Shown piece after piece: positions 1 to 7,155 of a DNA stretch of 20,261 bases. Made by a program: the position numbers and the translations under genes. Every line of letters starts with the position of its first letter. Within the stretch, counting starts at the first letter, position 1. Under the pieces are notes generated by a model. That model made no database searches, had not been told where the DNA came from, and saw only the letters and a list, made by a program, of their open reading frames with translations. Origin of the DNA: A37T11 sp964546645 (GTDB lineage: Bacteria > Bacteroidota > Bacteroidia > Sphingobacteriales > Sphingobacteriaceae). The stretch lies in NCBI GenBank assembly GCA_964546645.1, contig CAZJKM010000048.1, positions 1 to 20,261 of the forward strand. The letters are read 5' to 3'.

Positions 1-1
1 A

Positions 2-85
2 AGGGATGCGGAGGTTATTGAGTTGCAGAAAAAAGTAATAGATCTATACGAACAACTACACAAAGGCAATAACAGGCATAATTGA
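2..85 (+). CDS. C-terminal end of an unidentified protein (partial)
   Basis: An open frame enters from the left edge and stops with TGA at 83-85, giving 27 visible residues. They are rich in charged and leucine/isoleucine residues (EVIELQKKVIDLYEQL) and look like a short amphipathic or coiled-coil helix ending in a basic tail. Such helical tails are common at the ends of XRE-type regulators and many other proteins, so the family cannot be named from this fragment. A strong hairpin terminator follows about 40 bases downstream, which supports this being the real end of a transcription unit. Confidence 0.55.
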   Translation, partial: RDAEVIELQKKVIDLYEQLHKGNNRHN

Positions 86-121
86 AATCGGCTGACCGGT
101 CAGGTTCATTAAAGTACTCTG

Positions 122-158
122 AAAACATCCTGATTTCCCCGGAATCAGGATGTTTTTA
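122..158 (+). terminator. Rho-independent terminator, probably bidirectional
   Basis: A perfect 14-bp stem (122-135 paired with 143-156) encloses a 7-base loop, TCCCCGG. A T-run follows on the + strand, and the A-run on the left side becomes a T-run on the minus strand. It lies between the end of the + strand partial gene and the end of the convergent minus-strand acidic protein gene, so it can serve both. Confidence 0.85.
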
Positions 159-184
159 TTTCAGAAAGTCACTTATCTTATTCC

Positions 185-382
185 CTAATAATCCTCGTCA
201 TCTTCCTCGTCGAAATCAAAATCATCATCCAACTCGCTAAAATCATCCAACTCGAAATCATCTTCATCATCATCAAAGCGAGACTTGGATTTGCCTTCAT
301 CCGGCCCTGTTTCTCTTTTCTTTCCGCTGTTGGCGAAGCCCTGATTGCTGGCTCTGTTAACAATGTGTTCTGGCGTTTTCAT
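185..382 (-). CDS. Small protein with basic N-terminal part and very acidic C-terminal tail
   Basis: A 65-residue ORF with an ATG start. The first 36 residues are polar and Lys/Arg-containing. Of the last 29 residues (37-65), 21 are Asp or Glu, interspersed with Phe, Leu and a final Tyr. There is no signal peptide or membrane segment, and the protein is probably disordered. Its role is unknown. The charge split suggests a protein that binds basic partners or mimics nucleic acid, but that is inference. The 141-base upstream gap is AT-rich. It holds a one-mismatch -7 box (TATCTTTA on the minus strand, 426-433) about 40 bases before the start. The gene stands alone, downstream of scpB on the same strand, and converges on the 122-158 terminator. 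Confidence 0.6.
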   Translation of the reverse strand: MKTPEHIVNRASNQGFANSGKKRETGPDEGKSKSRFDDDEDDFELDDFSELDDDFDFDEEDDEDY

Positions 383-523
383 AAATTTTCAACTTTGTCT
401 AAGCTGGTTGTTTGTTATTTTTTTGTAAAGATAAAAATACTAAGTTTTTAAATTCAAACAATAAAATTCATAAAATTTATTTTGCTGTTTAATGGATTGG
501 CTATGAGTTTAATGAATTACACA

Positions 524-1090
524 CTAAGATAGACCTGCATCCCCGACGGTATTATTATCAGGCAGTATGTCTTTCAGCTTAGGCAGGTCAGAGGTATGAT
601 TGATGCCGAAGTAATCCATAAAAACCCCGCTCGTTCCGTATAATAACGGCCGGCCGACCGTATCGGCCTTGCCAGAGATCTCTATCAGTTCACGATCCAA
701 CAGCTTTTGAATAGAATAATCGCAATTTACACCCCGTATTTGTTCAACTTCCAGTTTAGTGATCGGCTGGCGGTAAGCAATGATAGCGAGTGTTTCAAGA
801 GCTGCCTGGCTGAGCTTCTTTTTCGCACGATGGGCCTGCAGGTGTTGGATGGCCGGATAATACGCTGGCTTTGTCAGGAACTGATAACCGTTATTGAAAT
901 ACTGCAACGCCATCACTGCATCAGGGCGTTCATATTTCTGTGCAATGGAACGAAGCGCTTCTTCGATCTCTTCATCTGTAACAGGATCACCGGGTGCTAT
1001 CTTCATAACAACCTCAGTGATCTCTTCTCTTGTGATATGCTGGTCAGAGGCGAAAATCAGTGCTTCAATGTGCAATGTCAGGTCTTCCAC
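524..1090 (-). CDS. scpB: Segregation and condensation protein B (ScpB)
   Basis: This 188-residue protein fits ScpB: tandem winged-helix domains beginning with LHIEALIFASDQHITREEI and a second domain containing the conserved stretch LSQAALETLAIIAYRQPITK (around residues 93-112). A VGRPLLYGTS motif (about residues 145-155) follows. Together with ScpA and SMC, ScpB forms the condensin complex that compacts and segregates the chromosome. No scpA or smc gene is visible here. The start is GTG at 1088-1090, immediately after the mqnC stop codon with no bases between, so the two are almost certainly co-transcribed. The length is usual for the family. Confidence 0.93.
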   Translation of the reverse strand: MEDLTLHIEALIFASDQHITREEITEVVMKIAPGDPVTDEEIEEALRSIAQKYERPDAVMALQYFNNGYQFLTKPAYYPAIQHLQAHRAKKKLSQAALETLAIIAYRQPITKLEVEQIRGVNCDYSIQKLLDRELIEISGKADTVGRPLLYGTSGVFMDYFGINHTSDLPKLKDILPDNNTVGDAGLS

Positions 1091-2215
1091 TTAATAATCT
1101 ATCAGCTGCTCTTCGATCGTATCCGGAAGTTCACGGAACTCATATTTCTGGTTCCGGAGCTGAGGCTCGAAGCCGGCTTCTGAAATGGCCTGCTGGATAC
1201 TGTTTGACGTAAAACGATGGGGTGCACCTGCTGCAGAAACCACATTTTCTTCGATCATAATGGATCCGAAATCGTTGGCTCCGGCATGGAGACATAACTG
1301 TGCGACCCGTTTACCGACGGTAAGCCAGGATGCCTGGATGTTCCTGATATTGGGCAACATGATACGGCTGAGCGCGATCATCCGGATATACTCTTCACCC
1401 GTTACATTATTGGTGACATTTCGGACACGCTTCAGCAGTGTCCCATCGTCCTGAAATGGCCATGGGATAAATGCAATGAAGCCGTACGCGCCTTCGGGCT
1501 TTTCCGCCTGTACCTCCCGGATCCAGACCAAATGCTCGAAGCGCTCTTCCAGTGTTTCAATGTGTCCGAACATCATCGTGGCGGAAGTCGGTAAATTGAC
1601 CTGGTGCGCAGCCCGCATGACATCCAGCCATTCCTTTCCGCCGCATTTACCTTTTGATATCAGTCGCCTGACCCGATCGTTCAGGATTTCAGCACCTGCG
1701 CCGGGCAGGGAATCCAGGCCGGCTGTTTGTAACCTGCGAAGCACATCAATATGGGCCATACCCTCCAGCTTAGCCACATGTGCTATTTCTGGTGGACCCA
1801 GCGCGTGCAATTTCAGTTCGGGGTAAAGCGCTTTCAGTTGTTTGAACAGTTGTTCATAGAAAGCAATGCCGAGGTCGGGATGATGTCCCCCCTGTAGCAG
1901 CAATTGGTCACCCCCATAGCGGAAAGTTTCCTCTATCTTACGTTTATAGGTTTCTATATCGGTAATGTAACTGTCTTCATGGCCGGGCCGTCTGAAAAAG
2001 TTACAGAATTTACAATTAGCAATGCATACATTGGTTGTATTTACGTTCCGGTCAATCTGCCAGGTGACCCTGCCATGCGGAACCTGTATTTTCCTCAGTT
2101 CGTCTGCTACATACACCAGTTCAGCAGTTGCCGCATTCCGGTATAAGAATACGCCTTCTTCTTTCGTGAGAAAGCCGAAATCCAGTGCTTTTGCCAACAG
2201 TTGCTTTTTGTCCAT
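1091..2215 (-). CDS. mqnC: Cyclic dehypoxanthinyl futalosine synthase (MqnC), radical SAM enzyme
   Basis: MqnC converts dehypoxanthine futalosine to its cyclic form in the futalosine route to menaquinone. The radical SAM cluster is Cys64, Cys68 and Cys71 (CIANCKFC). The ending motif GSIMIEENVVSAAGA is typical of the MqnC/MqnE/CofH group, and the preceding NDFGSIM is MqnC-like. I place the start at the ATG at 2213-2215 (MDKKQLL..., 374 residues). An in-frame ATG at 2272 would add 19 residues of non-conserved sequence and would lie upstream of the likely promoter box at 2223-2230. The stop codon abuts scpB. The other mqn genes are not in the window. CofH/MqnE was considered, but length and motifs favour MqnC. 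Confidence 0.9.
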   Translation of the reverse strand: MDKKQLLAKALDFGFLTKEEGVFLYRNAATAELVYVADELRKIQVPHGRVTWQIDRNVNTTNVCIANCKFCNFFRRPGHEDSYITDIETYKRKIEETFRYGGDQLLLQGGHHPDLGIAFYEQLFKQLKALYPELKLHALGPPEIAHVAKLEGMAHIDVLRRLQTAGLDSLPGAGAEILNDRVRRLISKGKCGGKEWLDVMRAAHQVNLPTSATMMFGHIETLEERFEHLVWIREVQAEKPEGAYGFIAFIPWPFQDDGTLLKRVRNVTNNVTGEEYIRMIALSRIMLPNIRNIQASWLTVGKRVAQLCLHAGANDFGSIMIEENVVSAAGAPHRFTSNSIQQAISEAGFEPQLRNQKYEFRELPDTIEEQLIDY

Positions 2216-2222
2216 CTGTCTG

Positions 2223-2230
2223 CAAAGATA
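2223..2230 (-). promoter_or_regulatory. Putative -7 box for mqnC-scpB
   Basis: The minus strand reads TATCTTTG, an exact match to the Bacteroidota -7 consensus TAnnTTTG. Seven bases separate it from the mqnC ATG, which puts the predicted transcript start within a few bases of the start codon. No clear TTTG -33 box is seen at the usual spacing. Confidence 0.6.
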
Positions 2231-2290
2231 ATGCTTTTTGTGTATTTGTCGGGATTTGCACCTGGTATCCACCGTTATGCAAATTTATCG

Positions 2291-2298
2291 TATTTTTG
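2291..2298 (+). promoter_or_regulatory. Putative -7 box for mtaB
   Basis: TATTTTTG matches TAnnTTTG exactly and ends seven bases before the mtaB ATG at 2306. This mirrors the arrangement of the divergent mqnC promoter. No good -33 TTTG is visible at 19-21 bases upstream. Confidence 0.55.
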
Positions 2299-2305
2299 CA
2301 GCCGG

Positions 2306-3631
2306 ATGGGTAAAAGAGTTGCGTTTTATACATTGGGATGTAAGCTGAATTTTTCAGAAACGTCTTCTATTGGCCGATTATTTACACAATCGGGTTATGA
2401 AACAACACCGTTTAACAGCCGGGCAGACGTCTATGTGATTAATACCTGCTCCGTTACAGACCATGCCGATAAAAAATGCCGCAAAGTGGTAAAGGAGGCG
2501 TTGAAATTCTCCCCGGATGCACGTATCGTGATCGTTGGCTGTTATGCACAGCTGAAGCCAGCCGAAATTGCAGACATACCCGGCGTGGACATGGTGTTGG
2601 GTGCTGCAGAGAAATTCAACATTATTGAGCATATCAGTGAACTTACCCAACGGGAAAACAAAGCTGTTGTATATAATAGCCCGATTACAGAAACAAACGA
2701 GTTTGTTCCGGCTTATTCTATCGGCGACCGTACCCGTACTTTCCTGAAAGTCCAGGATGGCTGTGACTATTCCTGCACCTTTTGTACGATACCGTTGGCG
2801 CGTGGAGCCAGTCGCAGCGGCACCATTGACAGTATTGTCGAGCAGGCTGCAGCAATAGGAGTAAGCGGGGTCCGCGAAATTGTACTGACAGGTGTTAACA
2901 TCGGTGATTTTGGTCTCCGTAACGGCAGGAGAGAGGAACATTTCCTTGACCTGATAAAAGCACTGGATGAAGTAGAGGACATAAGCCGTTTCCGTATTTC
3001 CTCTATTGAGCCTAATCTGCTCAGCAATGACATCATCACTTTTGTGGCCGGATCAAAACGGTTTGTGCCACATTTCCATATTCCCCTGCAATCGGGATCA
3101 GACAAAGTGCTCAGGCTGATGCGCCGGCGATACCAGCGTTCGCTGTATACAGAACGGGTAAAAGCTATTAAATCGGCGATACCTGACTGCTGTATCGGGG
3201 TGGATGTGATTGTTGGTTTCCCCGGTGAAACAAGAGAAGATTTCCTGGATACCTACCAGTTCCTGAACGGACTGGATATATCGTACCTGCACGTATTTAC
3301 TTACTCCGAGCGTGAAAATACGATCGCCGCACAGATGCAGGGAGCGGTACCCGGTGCCCAGCGCAGTGACCGGAGTAAGATGTTGCACATCCTGTCTGAG
3401 AAGAAGCGGCGCGCCTTCTATGATACACAACTGGGTAAAGAAGCCCTGGTTCTGTTTGAAGGGGACGAAAAGGAGGGGTATATGCACGGATTTACGCCTA
3501 ATTACGTCAAGGTGCGGACTCCGTATGATCCGTTATTGGTCAACGAGCTAAAGCCGGCAAGGCTGACAGCTATTGCCCCTTCCGGTGAAGTGGATATCGA
3601 AGAGCTGCCTGAATTACAGTACGTATACTGA
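2306..3631 (+). CDS. mtaB: tRNA t6A37 methylthiotransferase MtaB
   Basis: This 441-residue radical SAM methylthiotransferase adds a 2-methylthio group to N6-threonylcarbamoyladenosine at position 37 of ANN-decoding tRNAs. The N-terminal UPF0004 domain carries the three auxiliary-cluster cysteines Cys12 (TLGCKLN), Cys48 (NTCSVT) and Cys79 (VGCYAQ). The radical SAM cluster is Cys153, Cys157 and Cys160 (CDYSCTFC). A C-terminal TRAM-like region ends the protein. The TLGCKLN opening distinguishes MtaB from MiaB and RimO. The ATG at 2306 is chosen because the family starts there. An in-frame ATG at 2201 would add 35 unrelated residues and would overlap the mqnC gene. An NlpC/P60 gene follows after 6 bases. 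Confidence 0.93.
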   Translation: MGKRVAFYTLGCKLNFSETSSIGRLFTQSGYETTPFNSRADVYVINTCSVTDHADKKCRKVVKEALKFSPDARIVIVGCYAQLKPAEIADIPGVDMVLGAAEKFNIIEHISELTQRENKAVVYNSPITETNEFVPAYSIGDRTRTFLKVQDGCDYSCTFCTIPLARGASRSGTIDSIVEQAAAIGVSGVREIVLTGVNIGDFGLRNGRREEHFLDLIKALDEVEDISRFRISSIEPNLLSNDIITFVAGSKRFVPHFHIPLQSGSDKVLRLMRRRYQRSLYTERVKAIKSAIPDCCIGVDVIVGFPGETREDFLDTYQFLNGLDISYLHVFTYSERENTIAAQMQGAVPGAQRSDRSKMLHILSEKKRRAFYDTQLGKEALVLFEGDEKEGYMHGFTPNYVKVRTPYDPLLVNELKPARLTAIAPSGEVDIEELPELQYVY

Positions 3632-3637
3632 TCCACG

Positions 3638-4198
3638 ATGAAAATCACACGGCCGGCAATAAAATACATCCTTCTTTTGCTGACCTCAGGTGTGGTATTC
3701 TCCGGCTGTCTTACCCGGAAAAATGCCTTACCGGCAGGTAAATATCCGCCGTCGCCCCCTCGTGATGTGCGGGCATCAGCCGGCTTACTGCACAACTATG
3801 CCGAAGTGTTGGGCGTATCGGTAAACGAATTGCGTAATGAAGCCCTTTATGCTTTTATCCATCAATGGATGGGTACGCCGCACCGCACGGGTGGTACCGA
3901 CAAAAAGGGAATCGACTGTTCTGCCTTTACCGGCCTGCTGATGCGTGATGTATACGGCAAATCATTGCCCAGAAGTTCCCGGGATATGGCCGGAGTGGTA
4001 AAACGCAAGTATGAGGGCCAACTGAAGGAGGGAGACCTTGTTTTCTTTTCTTTCGGTGAAGCTGACTTTGACCATGTGGGTATTTATCTGCATAACCATA
4101 AATTTGTACATGTATCTACCAGCAAGGGTGTCATCATCAGCGATCTGAAAGACAGTTGGTATTACAAATACTTCCGGCGGGCCGGTTCCGTGAAGTGA
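3638..4198 (+). CDS. NlpC/P60-family cell-wall hydrolase, lipoprotein
   Basis: This 186-residue protein has a signal peptide ending in a lipobox (FSGC, lipidated Cys24), so it should be anchored in an envelope membrane. The NlpC/P60 catalytic domain spans about residues 70-183. The nucleophile is Cys94 in the GIDCSAF motif, the general base is His146 (FDHVGIYL), and a third polar residue is His158. Such enzymes usually cleave peptidoglycan stem peptides, as Spr/MepS and NlpC do. The start lies 6 bases after the mtaB stop, so the genes are probably co-transcribed, although the functions look unrelated. The exact cleavage specificity cannot be read from the sequence. Confidence 0.9.
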   Translation: MKITRPAIKYILLLLTSGVVFSGCLTRKNALPAGKYPPSPPRDVRASAGLLHNYAEVLGVSVNELRNEALYAFIHQWMGTPHRTGGTDKKGIDCSAFTGLLMRDVYGKSLPRSSRDMAGVVKRKYEGQLKEGDLVFFSFGEADFDHVGIYLHNHKFVHVSTSKGVIISDLKDSWYYKYFRRAGSVK

Positions 4199-4225
4199 AG
4201 ACTCCTTAATATCTGGCTAAATATG

Positions 4226-4233
4226 TATATTTG
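4226..4233 (+). promoter_or_regulatory. Putative -7 box before a small membrane protein gene
   Basis: TATATTTG matches the TAnnTTTG consensus exactly and ends five bases before the GTG start codon at 4239, so the transcript would be essentially leaderless. Confidence 0.5.
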
Positions 4234-4238
4234 TTCCC

Positions 4239-4367
4239 GTGAGTACCGGTACAAATAAAGATGATTATAGTTTCTGGACGAAATACAAACATTTTGCCAC
4301 GTCAGAAATCATGTTGTATGTTATCATGGTTGTGGGTATCCTGCTTGGTATTCTTATCTTCAGCTAA
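4239..4367 (+). CDS. Small single-pass membrane protein, 42 residues
   Basis: A GTG-initiated frame runs to TAA at 4365-4367. The first part is polar and aromatic (DDYSFWTKYKHFATSE, residues 8-23). The rest (residues 24-41) is an uninterrupted hydrophobic helix, IMLYVIMVVGILLGILIF, fitting one transmembrane segment with the charged end cytoplasmic. The coherent soluble-then-membrane layout and the well-placed -7 box argue for a real gene despite the short length. No ATG lies in frame before the hydrophobic part (the first is codon 25), so GTG is the sensible start. The function is unknown. It sits between the NlpC/P60 and exonuclease genes on the same strand. Confidence 0.65.
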   Translation: MSTGTNKDDYSFWTKYKHFATSEIMLYVIMVVGILLGILIFS

Positions 4368-4442
4368 TGGTTGATGGGCTGTCATGTTTATCTATTGCCT
4401 CATCCTACTTGCGTTAAAATTCTGATACATATTATAAGCTAA

Positions 4443-5369
4443 ATGACCACCCCCACTACATTGAATTTACGGCGACCGCTTGCTTTCTTTGACCTGGAAA
4501 CAACCGGACTGAACATATCGTCTGACCGGATTGTTGAAATTGCCATCCTGAAAGTAATGCCGGATGGTACGGAAGAGCTGAAAGCCCTGCGTATTAACCC
4601 CGAAAGGCCCATCCCGCTTGAATCGTCGCTGCTGCATGGCATTTATGATGAGGATGTGAAGGAAGCTCCCCCTTTCAGAGCAGTGGCTCCCGAACTTGCG
4701 TCTTTTCTGGACGATGCAGATCTGGCCGGCTATAACTCCAACAAATTTGATATCCCGGTGCTGATGGAGGAATTTCTCCGTGCCGGTGTAGCATTTGATA
4801 TTGAAAACCGCCATTTTGTGGATGTACAGAATATCTTCCACCAGATGGAACAGCGGACACTGAAGGCTGCTTACGCTTTCTATTGCGGAAAAGCGCTGGA
4901 TAACGCGCATAGCGCGGATGCGGACGTGATTGCTACCTATGAAGTACTGAAAGCGCAGCTGACACGCTATGCGGATAAGGAGTGGGAAGATAAGAGTGGC
5001 AAAAAAAGCATCCCCGTACAAAATGATGTTGAAGCCCTGCATCGGTTTACCAATCTCTCGCGCCCGGTGGACTTTGCCGGAAGGATGGTATATAACGAAG
5101 ACAACCAGGAAATATTCAATTTCGGAAAACACAAGGGCCGTACGGTGGAAGAGGTGTTCCGGATGGAGCCGAGTTATTATTCCTGGATGATGCAGGGGGA
5201 TTTTCCTTTGTATACCAAACGTTGCCTGGAGAATATCTGGAACAGGATGCGCAATGGGATCAATCAGCCTGGAAAATCACTACAGCAACAGCCTGCTCAA
5301 CAAAAACCGCCGGTACCGGTCACCACCAATATGTTGCAGGATCTGAAAAATAAGTTTGGGGGAAAGTAA
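4443..5369 (+). CDS. DnaQ-like 3'-5' exonuclease (DEDDh)
   Basis: This 308-residue protein has an N-terminal DEDDh exonuclease domain. Exo I is Asp17 and Glu19 (FFDLETTGLN), Exo II is Asp103 (GYNSNKFD), and Exo III is His156 and Asp161 (HSADAD). All five metal-binding or catalytic residues are present, so it should remove 3' nucleotides from DNA or RNA. A C-terminal part of about 100 residues contains a conserved-looking FNFGKHKGRTVEEVF segment (around residues 226-242) and ends in a Pro/Gln-rich linker. It is often annotated as the DNA polymerase III epsilon subunit in this phylum. A direct role in the replicase is not proven by sequence. The gene ends inside the possible TTG start region of the NUDIX gene. 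Confidence 0.88.
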   Translation: MTTPTTLNLRRPLAFFDLETTGLNISSDRIVEIAILKVMPDGTEELKALRINPERPIPLESSLLHGIYDEDVKEAPPFRAVAPELASFLDDADLAGYNSNKFDIPVLMEEFLRAGVAFDIENRHFVDVQNIFHQMEQRTLKAAYAFYCGKALDNAHSADADVIATYEVLKAQLTRYADKEWEDKSGKKSIPVQNDVEALHRFTNLSRPVDFAGRMVYNEDNQEIFNFGKHKGRTVEEVFRMEPSYYSWMMQGDFPLYTKRCLENIWNRMRNGINQPGKSLQQQPAQQKPPVPVTTNMLQDLKNKFGGK

Positions 5370-5382
5370 TCTCCGGCATACG

Positions 5383-5826
5383 GTGAGCTATTTCAATATC
5401 CGGGTTTATGGTATGCTGGTCAATCCGGCAGGCGAGGTATTGATCAGTGATGAGCTGAGATACGGAATGCGCTTTACCAAATTTCCGGGTGGAGGCCTTG
5501 AAGTGGGCGAAGGAGTTATTGACGGACTGCACCGCGAGTTCCGGGAAGAGTGCGGGGTAAACATCCGCGTGCTCGGACATATACACACGACGGAGACCTA
5601 CATCCGTTCTGCATTCAACAACAGCCAAGTGATCGGGATTTATTATCGGGTGCAGAATCTGGAACCGTTGCGTATCAATGTCAGGCAGCAGCCGTTTGAT
5701 TTTGAGGGGACGGATGAGCCACAACAGGCATTCCGCTGGAAGGCCCTTGATCTGATCACTGCAGATGACTTGACTTTTGAAATCGACCGCCAGGCTTTGT
5801 CTCAATTCAGGAACAAGTACCCATAA
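5383..5826 (+). CDS. NUDIX hydrolase
   Basis: The full Nudix box Gx5Ex7REUxEExGU occurs at residues 37-59 of this 147-residue form (G37, E43, REFREE 51-56, G58-V59). The protein should therefore hydrolyse a nucleoside diphosphate linked to another group, with Mg2+. The substrate cannot be predicted. The start is uncertain. I chose GTG 5383 (VSYFNIRVYG), just before the first conserved strand. An in-frame TTG at 5356 would give 156 residues and overlap the exonuclease gene by 14 bases. Only 8 bases separate its stop from the stop of the convergent AI-2E-family gene. Confidence 0.88.
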   Translation: MSYFNIRVYGMLVNPAGEVLISDELRYGMRFTKFPGGGLEVGEGVIDGLHREFREECGVNIRVLGHIHTTETYIRSAFNNSQVIGIYYRVQNLEPLRINVRQQPFDFEGTDEPQQAFRWKALDLITADDLTFEIDRQALSQFRNKYP

Positions 5827-5834
5827 AATCAGGG

Positions 5835-7061
5835 TTATGTATCCTTCCCGGGTTCATCGCTTTCCGGTTTATCCACTTCAACCGTTATTTCCTTTTTGAT
5901 CACTTCTTCTCCCTCCAGCTTCACTTCCACCTTATCTTTCTTTTCCAGTAGTGATTTCAGGTTCCACCGTTTTAACAGAACTTTGGTTGAGTAACGTTTC
6001 AGGTGGTATTTTTCGGGTTCACCAATGACGAACCCGAACGCTTTCATGGAAGGGGTGGCATCAAATATCACTTTTATCACCGCGGTCAGCGGCAGTGCCA
6101 GGATTAATCCGGCCAGGCCGAACAGCATCCCGCCCAACAAAATGGCGATGATGGCCATCAGCGGATTGATACTTACCTTACCCCCCACAATATTCGGCGT
6201 AATAAGGTTGGCTTCCAGGAACTGCACGACCTGGAACCAGGCAATCACCCCGATCGCATACCAGTAGCTGTCTTTCGTGGCAATGGCAAACAATGCCGGA
6301 AGGATGGACCCGATGGCGATACCGATGTAAGGTAAAAGCATCAGCAGGGAAGCCAGTGTGCCGAAAAACCAGGCATATTGTATACCCAGCACCATCAGGC
6401 CGACGGTGTTCAGTACGGCCACTATACCCATTACCGTAACGAGTCCCAGCAGATAGCTTTGTACCACCTCATAAATCTTATTCAGCGTGTTATGCACGGT
6501 TTCCTGAGGGGTCGATTTAAATGCATGAAAAAAGAACTCCCGGAAAAACACCCGGTAATACAGCAGGAAAAAGGAAAACAGCGGTACCAGTACCACACCG
6601 GCCAGTATGCCGCCCAGCGATCCGAAGGCAGCTGAAAGGTATGTGCCGGCATGGGAGAGAGCCTCATTGGCCTGTGCACGCAGCCGCTCGCTTATTTCGC
6701 TGCGCTCAATACCGAAACGGTGGGTCACCCAGTTTTGTATGGTATCAATGATACTCATAAACTTCTGCTGTATCTCGGCCCCGTCTTTGCCGATCACGAT
6801 TACCTGGTGTATAATAAACCATACAAGACCCGAAATCAGCACAATCGCCAGTATTACAGCCAATATAGCTGAGAATGCTTTTCCCAGCCTGAACCGTTCC
6901 AGAAAACGGGCGACCGGGTACAGCGATATCGCAATGAGGATTGAAAACATCAGCGGGAGCAAAACGCTCTGCAACGCATACATCAGGGCGATAATCAGTA
7001 CCAGGGCAAACAGGCTCGAAGCCAGTTCGAGCGAATAAGGTCTTTTGGTCTTGCTATCCAT
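5835..7061 (-). CDS. AI-2E family transporter (UPF0118 permease)
   Basis: This 408-residue integral membrane protein has hydrophobic stretches near residues 10-50 and 60-90, and several more between about 155 and 350, matching the roughly eight-helix AI-2E/PerM fold. The region GGKVSINPLMAIIAILLGG followed by GLAGLILALPLTAVIKV is the family's conserved C-terminal signature. Members have been linked to autoinducer-2 export or Na+/H+ exchange, and the substrate here is unknown. The last 60 residues form a highly charged cytoplasmic tail (KKDKVEVKLEGEEV...) that is not part of the membrane domain. The gene is apparently monocistronic and converges closely with the NUDIX gene. Confidence 0.87.
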   Translation of the reverse strand: MDSKTKRPYSLELASSLFALVLIIALMYALQSVLLPLMFSILIAISLYPVARFLERFRLGKAFSAILAVILAIVLISGLVWFIIHQVIVIGKDGAEIQQKFMSIIDTIQNWVTHRFGIERSEISERLRAQANEALSHAGTYLSAAFGSLGGILAGVVLVPLFSFFLLYYRVFFREFFFHAFKSTPQETVHNTLNKIYEVVQSYLLGLVTVMGIVAVLNTVGLMVLGIQYAWFFGTLASLLMLLPYIGIAIGSILPALFAIATKDSYWYAIGVIAWFQVVQFLEANLITPNIVGGKVSINPLMAIIAILLGGMLFGLAGLILALPLTAVIKVIFDATPSMKAFGFVIGEPEKYHLKRYSTKVLLKRWNLKSLLEKKDKVEVKLEGEEVIKKEITVEVDKPESDEPGKDT

Positions 7062-7155
7062 GTTATCAGGGAATAATTTGTTGTCAGAATACCATACAGT
7101 TGTTCTGAGCTGACAAATGCGAATATTGTGCCATGTTTACACCTTCATAAACGCA

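Noticed and set aside
707..1183. 158-codon + strand ORF opposite scpB/mqnC
   Set aside because: It lies wholly antisense to two well-supported genes and shows no recognisable domain.
2201..2305. Upstream ATG of mtaB (35 extra residues)
   Set aside because: It would overlap the start of mqnC and the promoter box. The family begins at MGKRVAFYTLGCKLN.
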